Below are positions 34,133 through 43,080 of a stretch of DNA of 64,000 nt, piece after piece. This stretch comes from Aquamicrobium sp. Its GTDB lineage: Bacteria; Pseudomonadota; Alphaproteobacteria; Rhizobiales; Rhizobiaceae. The translations under genes were made by a program, and so were the position numbers. The notes beneath the pieces were generated by a model. It made no database searches. It was not told the DNA's origin and saw only the letters and a list, made by a program, of their open reading frames with translations. Within the stretch, counting starts at the first letter, position 1. Each line of letters begins with the position of its first letter. The stretch covers positions 62,001 through 126,000 of the forward strand of contig NZ_JAMLIE010000001.1 in NCBI RefSeq assembly GCF_023954335.1, written 5' to 3'.

Positions 34133-34146
34133 TTGACAAAAGTCAA
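34133..34146. promoter_or_regulatory. Fnr-type box between fnrL and hemN
   Basis: TTGACAAAAGTCAA is a perfect palindrome of Fnr form, with C/G in place of the inner T/A of the consensus. It lies 55 bp before the hemN start codon and 87 bp before fnrL. Confidence 0.85.
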
Positions 34147-34200
34147 GGACGCCACCCCCTCCCCGGGCGAGAAGGGACGGGTTGAGAAGGACCATGCCCC

Positions 34201-35541
34201 ATGAACGCGCCGCTCCAGGCCGACACCGCCCCGCGCTACACCAGCTATCCCACCGCGCCGCACTTCCATCCGGGGGTCGACGCGGCAACGGTCGAGGGCT
34301 GGATTTCGGCGATTCCCGCCGGCGAGCGGCTGTCTCTTTATATCCATGTCCCGTTCTGCGACCGGCTGTGCTGGTTCTGCGCCTGCCACACCAAGCAGAC
34401 GCGGCACTACAAGCCGGTGGCGACGTTCCTCGAGAGCCTGCACCGCGAGATTCGCACGGTCGCGGGACAGGTCGGCGACCGCGCCAGGGTCGCCGCGCTG
34501 CATTTCGGCGGCGGCTCGCCCACCCTCGTCGCGCCCGACGACATGCGCGACCTGATGGCCGCGCTGCGGAAAAACTTCACCTTCCTGCCCGATGCCTCGA
34601 TCTCGGTCGAGATCGACCCCAACGACATGGACGAGAGCCGGCTCGACGCCTTCGCCGACATCGGCATGACCCGCGCCAGCCTCGGCATCCAGGATTTCGA
34701 GGAGAAGGTGCAGAAGGCGATCAACCGCGACCAGAGCTTCGAGGACACGAAAGAGGTGATCGACGGCCTGCGCGCCCGCGGTGTCGCCTCGGTCAATCTC
34801 GACATCCTCTACGGCCTGCCGCACCAGACCTGTGACAGCGTCGTCGCCACGGTGGAGAAGGTGCTGTCGCTGCGCCCCGAGCGCATCGCCCTGTTCGGCT
34901 ATGCCCATGTGCCCTGGTTCAAGAAGCACCAGACCATGATCGACGAGGAGGCGCTGCCCGGCACCGAGGAGCGGCTGGCGCAGTCGCTCGCCGCCGCCGA
35001 GGTCATCCGCCGCGCCGGCTACGACGCCATCGGCCTCGACCATTTCGCGCTGCCGGGCGATTCGCTCGCCAAGGCCGCCGCGTCCGGCGCGCTGAAGCGC
35101 AACTTCCAGGGCTATACCGACGACGGCTGCGAGACGCTGATCGGCCTCGGCCCGTCCTCGGTCAGCCGCTATCGCCAGGGCTATGCCCAGAACATCACCG
35201 CGACCGGCGAGTACCAGCGCCGCGCCGACGAGGGCGGCCTCGCCATCGCCCGCGGCATCGCGCTTTCCGACGACGACCGGCTGCGCGCCTGGGTCATCGA
35301 GCGGCTGATGTGCGATTTCGCCTTCTCGGCCGCCGAGGCGTCCGCCCGCTTCGGGCAGGCGGCGACGCCGGTCCTCGCCGAAGCCGCGCTGATCGCGGAG
35401 GAGAAGCCGGAGGCCGCGCTCGTCAGGCAGGGCGACCTCTTCGTCGTCCCCGAGGCCAGGAAGCCGCTGGTGCGGCTCGTCGCCGCCCGCTTCGACGGCT
35501 ACCTCGCCAAGGGCACCGCGCGGCACTCGGCGGCGGTGTAG
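34201..35541 (+). CDS. hemN: oxygen-independent coproporphyrinogen III dehydrogenase HemN
   Basis: HemN makes protoporphyrinogen IX without O2, supplying heme for cbb3 oxidase in low oxygen. The 446-residue radical SAM enzyme begins PRYTSYPTAPHF, has the cluster motif C53-DRL-C57-WF-C60-AC, LHFGGGSPTL, SVEIDPNDM, ASLGIQDFEEKVQKAINR, and the HemN C-terminal domain. The PRYTSYPTA start and CxxxCxxCxC motif set it apart from the ChuW protein at 8957. An Fnr-type box lies upstream. Confidence 0.97.
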   Translation: MNAPLQADTAPRYTSYPTAPHFHPGVDAATVEGWISAIPAGERLSLYIHVPFCDRLCWFCACHTKQTRHYKPVATFLESLHREIRTVAGQVGDRARVAALHFGGGSPTLVAPDDMRDLMAALRKNFTFLPDASISVEIDPNDMDESRLDAFADIGMTRASLGIQDFEEKVQKAINRDQSFEDTKEVIDGLRARGVASVNLDILYGLPHQTCDSVVATVEKVLSLRPERIALFGYAHVPWFKKHQTMIDEEALPGTEERLAQSLAAAEVIRRAGYDAIGLDHFALPGDSLAKAAASGALKRNFQGYTDDGCETLIGLGPSSVSRYRQGYAQNITATGEYQRRADEGGLAIARGIALSDDDRLRAWVIERLMCDFAFSAAEASARFGQAATPVLAEAALIAEEKPEAALVRQGDLFVVPEARKPLVRLVAARFDGYLAKGTARHSAAV

Positions 35542-35562
35542 GGTTCAGCGCCCCGGAGTCGC

Positions 35563-35859
35563 CTAGCGCTTGCGCACGAACTCCGTGCGCAGCACCAGTC
35601 CCTTGATCGCCTCGTGGCGGCAGTCGATCTCGTCCGGGTTGTCGGTCAGCCGGATCGAGCGGATCACCGTTCCCTGCTTCAGCGTCTGGCCCGCGCCCTT
35701 GACCTTCAGGTCCTTGACGAGGACGACCGAGTCGCCGTCGGCGAGGAGGTTGCCCATTGCATCCCGGACCTCGGCGCCGGCGACAGTGCGCGCCGCCACC
35801 TCGGACGCCGGCAGCCACTCGCCGGAAGCCTCGTCATAGATATAGTCGTCGTCAGCCAT
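35563..35859 (-). CDS. PhnA/YjdM-family protein
   Basis: The 98-residue protein matches the PhnA/YjdM C-terminal domain: VRDAMGNLLADGDSVVLVKDLKVKGAGQTLKQGTVIRSIRLTDNPDEIDCRH, a compact SH3-like barrel. The usual N-terminal zinc ribbon is absent; instead the N-terminus is acidic (DDDYIYDEASGEW). Despite the name, involvement in phosphonate use is unproven. It converges with hemN. Confidence 0.85.
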   Translation of the reverse strand: MADDDYIYDEASGEWLPASEVAARTVAGAEVRDAMGNLLADGDSVVLVKDLKVKGAGQTLKQGTVIRSIRLTDNPDEIDCRHEAIKGLVLRTEFVRKR

Positions 35860-36012
35860 CGCCCTCTCGCCCGTGATATCCGTTTGCGGGAAGGGTCCTA
35901 TACCCTCGCGGGCCGGGCCGCAAACCGGCCGGCGCTTGCCGCTTGCGGCGGGCGGCCCGTTCTCACTACTCTGGCGCCCCGGCGGGAGCGGCAAGAGGAG
36001 ACGAAAAACGCC

Positions 36013-36789
36013 ATGCGCTTTCTCGATTTCAGTTCGTGGCACGGCGTCATGACGACCCTGCTCGGCTTCGCGCTGTTCATGCTGATGGGCATGGGGATGC
36101 GCGTGCTGATGCTGATGACGGTGCAGCAGCGCCAGCAGCGGATGAACCGCCAGATCAACGAGCGCCTGCGCACCCTGATCGCCGCCTACAAGGTGCTGGG
36201 CGGGTCGTTCACCGGCACGCTCCGGGTCGATCCGCGCTCGCGGCGCAGTTATCTTTCCGAGGCGGCGCCGCCGGAAACGGTCGCGCCCGAAGGCGACGCC
36301 GCGCCAGGCGAGGCAAATGGCGAGACGGATGGCGACGAGGTGACGGTGGAGACCTCCGGCCTTTCGCCGCAGGGCGCCGGCGTTCTGCCCGCCGCGGTGA
36401 TCGAACGGCGCATCCAGAGGCGCGACGCGGTCGAGGCGGCGCTGTCGGACGTGCTCCTGCTCGGCACCGAGGAGCATGTGCGCCTCGCCGGCAACGCAGC
36501 GGCCCAGCTCGCCGCCGGCCATCCGATCCAGACGGCGGAGCTCGTCGTCTCGCTGCGCGCCTATATCCGCAAGGCGCTCGGGCTGGAGGCGCTTCCCGCC
36601 GACGTCGCGATCCCGGCGCAGGGCCCGGCCCGGCCGGGCAGCGGGCGCGGCGGCCGGGAGGGTGGCGAGCGCGGCAGGGAAGGCGGCGGCCGGCAGGGCG
36701 GGGGCGACGGCATGGGCGGCGGCGGCATGGGGATGGGAATGGGCATGGGGATGGGCGCGGGGCGGCGCTCGTCGCCCGGCGACCCCTGA
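36013..36789 (+). CDS. membrane-anchored protein with Gly/Met-rich tail, unknown
   Basis: The 258-residue protein has an N-terminal membrane helix rich in Met (TTLLGFALFMLMGMGMRVLMLM, about residues 14-35), a helical region with QRQQRMNRQINERLRTLIAAYKVLGGSF, an acidic linker, a second helical domain (RRIQRRDAVEAALSDVLLLG...) and a C-terminus of Gly/Arg followed by a GMGMGMGM run. The Met-rich tail may bind metal or simply be flexible. The start follows AAGAGGAG. It is divergent from the PhnA-type gene. Confidence 0.7.
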   Translation: MRFLDFSSWHGVMTTLLGFALFMLMGMGMRVLMLMTVQQRQQRMNRQINERLRTLIAAYKVLGGSFTGTLRVDPRSRRSYLSEAAPPETVAPEGDAAPGEANGETDGDEVTVETSGLSPQGAGVLPAAVIERRIQRRDAVEAALSDVLLLGTEEHVRLAGNAAAQLAAGHPIQTAELVVSLRAYIRKALGLEALPADVAIPAQGPARPGSGRGGREGGERGREGGGRQGGGDGMGGGGMGMGMGMGMGAGRRSSPGDP

Positions 36790-36825
36790 TCCGGCCCCGC
36801 TCCGGCTGCCGAATGCCGGCATTTG

Positions 36826-36853
36826 CTTGACTCAGGGCCGCCCCTCCTGTATC
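36826..36853 (+). promoter_or_regulatory. predicted promoter of rplU-rpmA
   Basis: CTTGAC and TGTATC are spaced by 16 bp, fitting the rhizobial housekeeping pattern CTTGAC-N17-CTATAT. Transcription from here would give a leader of about 150 nt before rplU. The leader contains short GC-rich inverted repeats but no motif I can name. Confidence 0.5.
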
Positions 36854-37008
36854 GGCAGCCACAAATCCGGCGTGGAGTCTCTCCGCGCCGGTCGTTTCAT
36901 GCGTGGCGCGAGCCGGCAGGACGTTCACCCGCAACCGACTGACAAGAAGACGGCCCGACCGCACACGCGGTCCTCGAAGAGGCCGGACCGAACAGCGAAA
37001 GGCAAGAC

Positions 37009-37626
37009 ATGTTCGCAGTCATCAAGACCGGCGGTAAGCAGTACCGCGTCGCCGCCGAAGACGTCATCAGGATCGAGAAGGTCGCCGGCGAAGTCGGCGA
37101 GATCGTCACTCTCGGCTCCGTCCTCGCCTATGGCGAAGGCGAAGACGTCACCATCGGCGCTCCCTTCGTCGACGGCGCGTCCGTCGCTGTCGAGGTCGTC
37201 GATCAGGGCAAGGCCAAGACCGTCATCGCGTTCAAGAAGCGCCGCCGCCAGAATTCGCGCCGCAAGCGCGGCCATCGCCAGCTGCTGACCACCGTGCGCA
37301 TCTCGGAGATCCTCGTAGCCGGCGCCAAGCCGTCGAAGAAGGCCGCCCCGAAGAAGGAAGCCGCGGCGGACATCGCCGACGACGTCTCGCTGATCTCGGG
37401 CGTCGGCCCGGTGCTCAAGGACAAGCTGGCCGAGGCCGGCATCACCTCGCTGAAGCAGATCGCGACGCTGAAGAAGAAGGACGTCGCCAAGCTCGACGAG
37501 GACCTTTCGCTCGGCGGCCGCATCGAGCGCGAGGAGTGGGTCGCCCAGGCCAAGGAGCTGCTGGCCGGCAAGCCCCCGCGCGCCAAGGTCGACCAGGAAG
37601 CCCAGGCCCAGGCCGAAGGCGAATAA
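37009..37626 (+). CDS. rplU: 50S ribosomal protein L21 with C-terminal extension
   Basis: Residues 1-103 are ribosomal protein L21 (MFAVIKTGGKQYRVAAEDVI ... FKKRRRQNSRRKRGHRQLLT). A Lys/Ala linker follows, then about 80 extra residues containing a helix-hairpin-helix-like domain (LISGVGPVLKDKLAEAGITSLKQIATL ... LGGRIEREEWVAQAKELL). L21 in most bacteria is about 100 residues, so the protein is twice the usual length; such extensions are common in Hyphomicrobiales. It pairs with rpmA 24 bp downstream. Confidence 0.96.
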   Translation: MFAVIKTGGKQYRVAAEDVIRIEKVAGEVGEIVTLGSVLAYGEGEDVTIGAPFVDGASVAVEVVDQGKAKTVIAFKKRRRQNSRRKRGHRQLLTTVRISEILVAGAKPSKKAAPKKEAAADIADDVSLISGVGPVLKDKLAEAGITSLKQIATLKKKDVAKLDEDLSLGGRIEREEWVAQAKELLAGKPPRAKVDQEAQAQAEGE

Positions 37627-37650
37627 TCCAGGAACTGAAGGAGAAAACCC

Positions 37651-37920
37651 ATGGCACACAAGAAAGCTGGCGGTTCCTCGCGCAACGGTCGCGATTCCGA
37701 ATCCAAGCGCCTCGGCGTCAAGAAGTTCGGCGGCGAAGCCGTGATTCCGGGCAACATCATCATCCGTCAACGCGGCACCAAGTGGCATCCGGGCGTGAAT
37801 GTCGGCATGGGCAAGGACCATACCCTTTTCGCGACCGAGGCCGGTGCGGTGTCGTTTGCCCGCAAAGCCAACGGCCGAACCTACGTATCGGTGAACCCGA
37901 TTCGGGACGCTGCGGAATAA
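37651..37920 (+). CDS. rpmA: 50S ribosomal protein L27
   Basis: The 89-residue protein begins MAHKKAGGSSRNGRDSESKR, the conserved L27 N-terminus that reaches the peptidyl-transferase centre, followed by KFGGEAVIPGNIIIRQRGTKWHPG. It follows rplU directly and is followed by a terminator. Confidence 0.98.
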   Translation: MAHKKAGGSSRNGRDSESKRLGVKKFGGEAVIPGNIIIRQRGTKWHPGVNVGMGKDHTLFATEAGAVSFARKANGRTYVSVNPIRDAAE

Positions 37921-38006
37921 GCCGGAACCGCGACACCAAACACCGGCGCCCCATCTCGGGAACCGGTGTCCGGACAGTCCAAAAGGATCAGGCCGGAAAA
38001 GGATCA

Positions 38007-38035
38007 GGGGAGATGGGCCGCCATCTCCCCTTTTT
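38007..38035 (+). terminator. Rho-independent terminator after rplU-rpmA
   Basis: A 10-bp stem GGGGAGATGG / CCATCTCCCC with a 4-nt loop is followed by five T residues, just before the GNAT gene. Confidence 0.9.
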
Positions 38036-38055
38036 CGTTTCTGGAGGACTGAACG

Positions 38056-38646
38056 ATGGTTGCCGAACGGGAAGACGACGAGGACGAGAGTCCGGTCATA
38101 GACTGCCCTGTGCTGGTCACGGAACGGCTGGTGCTGCGCCCGCCGCACGAGGACGACATCCCCGAGCTGGCGGAGCTGGCCGACAACCGCAGGCTCGCGG
38201 AGATGCTCGGCCGCATGCCCCACCCCTATGGCGAGCGCGAGGCGCGCGCCTTCGTCGAGAGCACGCGCGACCGGACGCGCGCCGGCTGCACCTATGCCGT
38301 GTCGCTGGCCGATAACGGCGCCTTCATCGGCTGCGCCGGACTGCATCCGCGCGCCCGCGGCCTCGAGCTCGGCTACTGGATCGGCGAGCCCTACTGGGGC
38401 CGCGGCTACGCCACCGAGGCGGCGCACGCGCTGGTCGACCTCGCCTTCCGCGCCACCGCGATCGACCGGCCGCACGTCTCCTGCCGCGTCATCAACGCGG
38501 CCTCGCGCCGGGTCATCCACAAATGCGGCTTCCAGTATGCCGGGCAGGGCATGCTCGAATCCCTCGCCGCCGGCCGCGTGCCGGTCGAACGCTACGCGCT
38601 CGACCGCCGCACCTGGGCGAGCCTGAGAAGCTTGGGCAATGGCTGA
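38056..38646 (+). CDS. GNAT-family N-acetyltransferase (RimJ/RimL type)
   Basis: The 196-residue protein has the RimJ/RimL-type GNAT fold: LVTERLVLRPPHEDDIPELAELADN at the start, ELGYWIGEPYWGRGYATEAAHALVDLAF with the acetyl-CoA-binding RGYATEA loop, and VINAASRRVIHKCGFQYAG. These enzymes acetylate protein N-termini or small amines; the substrate is unknown. It lies in the conserved rpmA-obgE neighbourhood and converges with the endonuclease-like gene. Confidence 0.92.
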   Translation: MVAEREDDEDESPVIDCPVLVTERLVLRPPHEDDIPELAELADNRRLAEMLGRMPHPYGEREARAFVESTRDRTRAGCTYAVSLADNGAFIGCAGLHPRARGLELGYWIGEPYWGRGYATEAAHALVDLAFRATAIDRPHVSCRVINAASRRVIHKCGFQYAGQGMLESLAAGRVPVERYALDRRTWASLRSLGNG

Positions 38647-38647
38647 G

Positions 38648-39511
38648 CTATTCCAGTTCCAGCCACACAGGCTTGTGGTCGGACCCGCGCGCGGCGGCGT
38701 CGACGCGGACCGATTTCACCGTCGAGGCGAGCAGCGGATGGACGAAGCAGTAGTCGAGGCGCTTGTGGCGCGCGGCGTCCTCGGGGTCCTCGAGGTTGAC
38801 GCAGGTCGGCGTCTCGTCGCCGCCCGGCAGCAGGCCGGCATCGACCGCGTGGCGCGCGACGCGCGGCGTGCCGAACTCGTGGTCCGGTGTGCCGGCGACG
38901 GCGTGGTATTCGGGCGAGCCGGGCAGCATGTTGAAGTCGCCCATCACCACGTAGGCCTCCGGCACCGGCGGCTCGGGAAAGCCCATCTCGGAGATGCCCG
39001 TCACCGCCCCGCCCTCGACCGCGTGGCCGATCACCCGCTCCATCAGGAAGGCGATCTGCGCGAGGCGCTCGTCCGGCCCGCGATGGTCGAGATGGACCGA
39101 GTAGAACCGCACCGGGCCGAAGGGCGTGTCGATCATCGCTTCCAGCGCGCCGCGCTGGAGGTTGACCTTGTCGTAGCTGCGCGTGCGCGGCAAGAGGAGG
39201 TTACGCGAGGTCAGGATGGGCGTGCGCGACAGGATCATGTTGCCGAACTCAAGCCTGACGTCGACGGCGCGCCCGTCCTTGATATGGCTGCCGACATCGG
39301 CCTCGAGGTTCGGCCCGTAGGCGGCGAAGTAGTCCGGCAGCATGGCGCGGATATCGGCGACGAGGTCGCGGCCGCCGTTCATCGGGCTGTTGCGCGTCAC
39401 CTCCTGCAAGGCGATCACGTCGGCCCCGCGCACGGCGTCGACGATGCGGTCGAGATCGAACGCGGCGTCGTCGCCGAAGCCGAACTGGATGTTATAGCTG
39501 ACGCATTTCAT
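38648..39511 (-). CDS. endonuclease/exonuclease/phosphatase family protein
   Basis: The 287-residue protein has the metal-dependent EEP fold: VSYNIQFGFG, ADVIALQEVTRN with the metal-binding Glu, SVHLDHRGPDER, MGDFNMLPGSPEY and SDHKPVWLELE with the catalytic Asp-His. No signal peptide is evident, so it is cytoplasmic. Substrate (nucleic acid or phosphoester) is not predictable. It lies between convergent and divergent neighbours and is probably transcribed alone. Confidence 0.92.
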   Translation of the reverse strand: MKCVSYNIQFGFGDDAAFDLDRIVDAVRGADVIALQEVTRNSPMNGGRDLVADIRAMLPDYFAAYGPNLEADVGSHIKDGRAVDVRLEFGNMILSRTPILTSRNLLLPRTRSYDKVNLQRGALEAMIDTPFGPVRFYSVHLDHRGPDERLAQIAFLMERVIGHAVEGGAVTGISEMGFPEPPVPEAYVVMGDFNMLPGSPEYHAVAGTPDHEFGTPRVARHAVDAGLLPGGDETPTCVNLEDPEDAARHKRLDYCFVHPLLASTVKSVRVDAAARGSDHKPVWLELE

Positions 39512-39612
39512 GCCGTTTCGTCCCCGCCCCGCCTTTTCGCGCGTGATTCCGCCCCGCGCATACGCTAGATGAGGCGCTTCATGACCAGATTAAGTACGCG
39601 ATTGTCAATCCG

Positions 39613-40644
39613 ATGAAATTTCTCGATCAGGCCAAGGTCTACATCCGCTCCGGCGACGGGGGTGCGGGCGCGCTGTCGTTCCGCCGCGAGAAGTTCATCG
39701 AGTTCGGCGGGCCGGACGGCGGCGACGGCGGCCGCGGCGGCGACGTCTGGGCCGAGGTGGTCGACGGGCTGAACACGCTGATCGACTACCGCTACCAGCA
39801 GCATTTCCGCGCCAAGACCGGCATCCACGGCATGGGCCGCAACCGCACCGGCGCGAAAGGCACGGACGTCGTGCTGCGTGTGCCGGCCGGAACGCAGATC
39901 TTCGAGGAAGACAACGAGACGCTGATCTGCGACCTGACCGAGGTGGGCCAGCGCTTCCTGCTCGCCAAGGGCGGAAACGGCGGCTTCGGCAACCAGCACT
40001 TCAAGACCTCGACCAACCAGGCGCCGCGCCGGGCCAATCCCGGCCTGCCCGGCGAGGAGCGCACCATCTGGCTGCGGCTGAAGCTGATCGCCGACGCCGG
40101 CCTCGTTGGCCTACCCAACGCCGGCAAGTCGACCTTCCTCGCCGCCGTGACCGCCGCGAAGCCGAAGATCGCTGACTATCCCTTCACCACGCTCCATCCC
40201 GGCCTCGGCGTCGCCCGCATCGACGGCCGCGAATTCGTGCTCGCCGACATCCCCGGCCTGATCGAGGGCGCGCATGAGGGCATCGGCATCGGCGACCGCT
40301 TCCTCGGCCATGTCGAGCGCACCCGCGTCCTGCTCCACCTCGTCTCGGCGCAGGAGGAAAGCCCGGCGAAGGCGTACAAGACCGTGCGGCGCGAGCTCGA
40401 AGCCTATGGCGGCGGCCTCGCCGACAAGCCCGAGATCGTCGCGCTCTCACAGGCCGACACGCTCGATACCGAGACGCGCAGGAAGAAGCTTGCCTCGCTG
40501 AAGCGGGCGGCAGGCCGCACGCCCCTCGTCCTCTCCGCCGTCTCCGGCGAGGGCGTCGAGGAGGCGCTGAGGGCGCTGATGGGCATCGTCGAGGAGGCGC
40601 GGGCGTCGGAAGCGCCCGTCGAGGACACGCGGTGGATGAAATGA
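39613..40644 (+). CDS. obgE: GTPase ObgE
   Basis: The 343-residue GTPase has the glycine-rich Obg domain (MKFLDQAKVYIRSGDGGAGALSFRREKFI ... GGNGGFGNQHF) at residues 1-158 and a G domain with P-loop GLPNAGKSTFL, switch ADYPFTTLHPGLG and G3 DIPGLIEGAHEG. Obg acts in 50S ribosome maturation and stress signalling. Its stop overlaps the likely proB start (ATGA). Confidence 0.97.
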   Translation: MKFLDQAKVYIRSGDGGAGALSFRREKFIEFGGPDGGDGGRGGDVWAEVVDGLNTLIDYRYQQHFRAKTGIHGMGRNRTGAKGTDVVLRVPAGTQIFEEDNETLICDLTEVGQRFLLAKGGNGGFGNQHFKTSTNQAPRRANPGLPGEERTIWLRLKLIADAGLVGLPNAGKSTFLAAVTAAKPKIADYPFTTLHPGLGVARIDGREFVLADIPGLIEGAHEGIGIGDRFLGHVERTRVLLHLVSAQEESPAKAYKTVRRELEAYGGGLADKPEIVALSQADTLDTETRRKKLASLKRAAGRTPLVLSAVSGEGVEEALRALMGIVEEARASEAPVEDTRWMK

Positions 40645-41807
40645 CGGCCGGTAAAGCGACAGGGCGGGCGCTGAAGGACTATCGCCGCATCACGGTCAAG
40701 ATCGGCTCGGCGCTGCTGGTCGACCGCAAGAGCGGGCTGAAGCGCGACTGGCTCGCCTCGCTGGTCGAGGACATCGCCGCGCTCGCCCGCGGCGGGGCCG
40801 ACGTCCTCGTCGTCTCCTCGGGCGCCATCGCGCTCGGCCGCACCGTCCTCGGCCTCACCGCCCGCTCGCTGCCGCTGGAGGAAAGCCAGGCGGCCGCGGC
40901 CGTCGGCCAGATCGAGCTCGCCGGCGCGTGGTCGGGCGAGCTGGCGCGGCACGGGCTGAAATCCGGCCAGGTGCTGGTGACGCTGGGCGACACCGAGGAG
41001 CGCCGGCGCTATCTCAACGTGCGCGCCACCATCTCGACGCTGCTCAAGCTCAAGGCCGTGCCGGTCATCAACGAGAACGACACCGTCGCCACCTCCGAGA
41101 TCCGCTACGGCGACAACGACCGGCTGGCCGCCCGCGTCGCCACCATGATGGGCGCGGACCTGCTCGTGCTGCTCTCCGACATCGACGGGCTCTACACCGC
41201 CCCGCCGGCGCTCGACCCCGAGGCCGCGTTCATCCCCTTCGTCGAGCGCATCACGCCGCAGATCGAGGCGATGGCCGGGGCGGCCGCCTCGGAGCTGTCG
41301 CGCGGCGGCATGAAGACCAAGCTCGATGCCGGCAAGATCGCCACGACGGCCGGGACGGCGATGGTCATCACCGCCGGCACGCGCATGAGCCCGCTTTCCG
41401 CCATCGACCGCGGCGAGCGCGCGACATGGTTCGCGGCGAGCCCGAACCCGGTGCGCGGCTACAAGACGTGGATCGCCGGCAATCTCGAGCCGGCCGGCCG
41501 CGTCACCGTCGACGCCGGCGCGGCGCGGGCGCTGCGGCAGGGCAAGTCGCTTCTGCCGGCCGGGGTGACGCTGGTTTCCGGCCGCTTCGCGCGCGGCGAC
41601 ACCGTCGCCATCCTCGACCCGGCCGGCACGGAGATCGCCCGCGGCCTCGCCGCCTACGACGCGGCCGACGCCGTCCGCATCGCCGGGCTGAAGACGGCCG
41701 AGATCGAGACCGTGCTCGGCCACGAGGCGCGCGCGGCCATGGTGCATCGCGACGACATGGTGATGTCGCGCGCGCTCGAAACGGAGACCGCCGATGACCC
41801 GGCCTGA
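40641..41807 (+). CDS. proB: glutamate 5-kinase
   Basis: ProB phosphorylates glutamate in the first step of proline synthesis. The 388-residue protein has an amino-acid kinase domain (ITVKIGSALLVD, VLVVSSGAIALG, FGDNDRLAARVA-like YGDNDRLAARVATMMGADLLVLLSDIDGLY, GGMKTKLDAGKIA) and a C-terminal PUA domain from about residue 290. The ATG at 40641 overlaps the obgE stop; a GTG 9 bp upstream is a weaker alternative. It overlaps proA by 14 bp. Confidence 0.96.
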   Translation: MTAGKATGRALKDYRRITVKIGSALLVDRKSGLKRDWLASLVEDIAALARGGADVLVVSSGAIALGRTVLGLTARSLPLEESQAAAAVGQIELAGAWSGELARHGLKSGQVLVTLGDTEERRRYLNVRATISTLLKLKAVPVINENDTVATSEIRYGDNDRLAARVATMMGADLLVLLSDIDGLYTAPPALDPEAAFIPFVERITPQIEAMAGAAASELSRGGMKTKLDAGKIATTAGTAMVITAGTRMSPLSAIDRGERATWFAASPNPVRGYKTWIAGNLEPAGRVTVDAGAARALRQGKSLLPAGVTLVSGRFARGDTVAILDPAGTEIARGLAAYDAADAVRIAGLKTAEIETVLGHEARAAMVHRDDMVMSRALETETADDPA

Positions 41808-43080
41808 GACGAAGACCGGCGAGGACGTCGCCGCCCTGATGGCGAAGATCGGCGCGGACGCCCGCGCCGCCGCCCGGCCGCTGGCGCTGGCCAGCGCCGA
41901 GCGCAAGCATGCGGCGCTGGTCGCCATGGCCGAGGCGGTGCGCCGCGACGCGGACGCGATCCTCGCCGCCAACGCCGTCGACCTCGACAATGCCGAAAAG
42001 GCCGGCCTCACCCCGGCGATGATCGACCGGCTCACCCTGACGAAGGACCGGCTGCGCGGCATCGAGGACGGCATCCGCGCCATCGCCGAGTTGAAAGACC
42101 CGGTCGGCGAGGTGATCGCTTCATGGCGCCAGCCCAACGGCCTCGAGATCGAGCGCGTCCGCACGCCGCTCGGCGTCGTCGGCGTCATCTATGAGAGCCG
42201 ACCCAACGTCACCGCCGACGCCGGCGCGCTCTGCCTCAAGGCCGGCAACGCGGTGATCCTGCGCGGCGGCTCGGATTCCTTCCATTCCTCGTCGGCGATC
42301 CACGCCTGCCTGACGCAGGGGCTGAAGGCGGCCGGCCTGCCGGAAACGGCGATCCAGCTCGTGCCGACCGCCGACCGCGCCGCCGTCGGCGAGATGCTGA
42401 AGGGGCTTTCCGGCAACATCGACGTCATCGTGCCGCGCGGCGGCAGGAGCCTCGTCGAGCGGGTGCAGACCGAGGCGCGGGTGCCGGTCTTCGCCCATCT
42501 CGAAGGCATCTGCCATCTTTATGTCGACCGCTCGGCCGACCGGGAGATGGCGGTCGCGCTGGCGGTGAACGGCAAGATGCGCCGCACCGGCATCTGCGGC
42601 GCGACCGAGACGCTGCTGGTCGACCGCGCCGCCGCCCCGACCCATCTCGTGCCGATCCTCGCCGCGCTTGAAAAGGCCGGCTGCGAGATCCGCGCCAGCG
42701 AGGACGTGCGCGCCGCCTTTCCCGCCGCCAAGCCGGCTAAGGAAGACGACTGGCGCACCGAATATCTCGACGCGATCATCTCGGTGAAGCTGGTCGACGG
42801 CGTCGGCGAGGCCATCGACCACATCGAGAAATACTCCTCGCACCATACCGAGGCCATCGTCGCCGAGGACGGGCGCGCGGTGGAGCGGTTCTTCAACGAG
42901 ATCGATTCCGCGATCCTGATCCACAACGCCTCGACCCAGTTCGCCGACGGCGGCGAGTTCGGCATGGGCGCGGAGATCGGCATCGCGACGGGCCGCATGC
43001 ACGCGCGCGGCCCGGTCGGCGTCGAGCAATTGACCTCGTTCAAGTACCGCGTCCACGGCAGCGGACAGGCGCGTCCCTAG
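41794..43080 (+). CDS. proA: gamma-glutamyl phosphate reductase
   Basis: The 428-residue enzyme reduces glutamyl phosphate to the semialdehyde for proline synthesis. It carries RVRTPLGVVGVIYESRPNVTADAG, LRGGSDSFHSS, a catalytic Cys in RRTGICGATETLLVD, and HHTEAIVAEDGRAVERFF. The start overlaps the end of proB by 14 bp, and nadD begins directly after the stop. Confidence 0.97.
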   Translation: MTRPETKTGEDVAALMAKIGADARAAARPLALASAERKHAALVAMAEAVRRDADAILAANAVDLDNAEKAGLTPAMIDRLTLTKDRLRGIEDGIRAIAELKDPVGEVIASWRQPNGLEIERVRTPLGVVGVIYESRPNVTADAGALCLKAGNAVILRGGSDSFHSSSAIHACLTQGLKAAGLPETAIQLVPTADRAAVGEMLKGLSGNIDVIVPRGGRSLVERVQTEARVPVFAHLEGICHLYVDRSADREMAVALAVNGKMRRTGICGATETLLVDRAAAPTHLVPILAALEKAGCEIRASEDVRAAFPAAKPAKEDDWRTEYLDAIISVKLVDGVGEAIDHIEKYSSHHTEAIVAEDGRAVERFFNEIDSAILIHNASTQFADGGEFGMGAEIGIATGRMHARGPVGVEQLTSFKYRVHGSGQARP

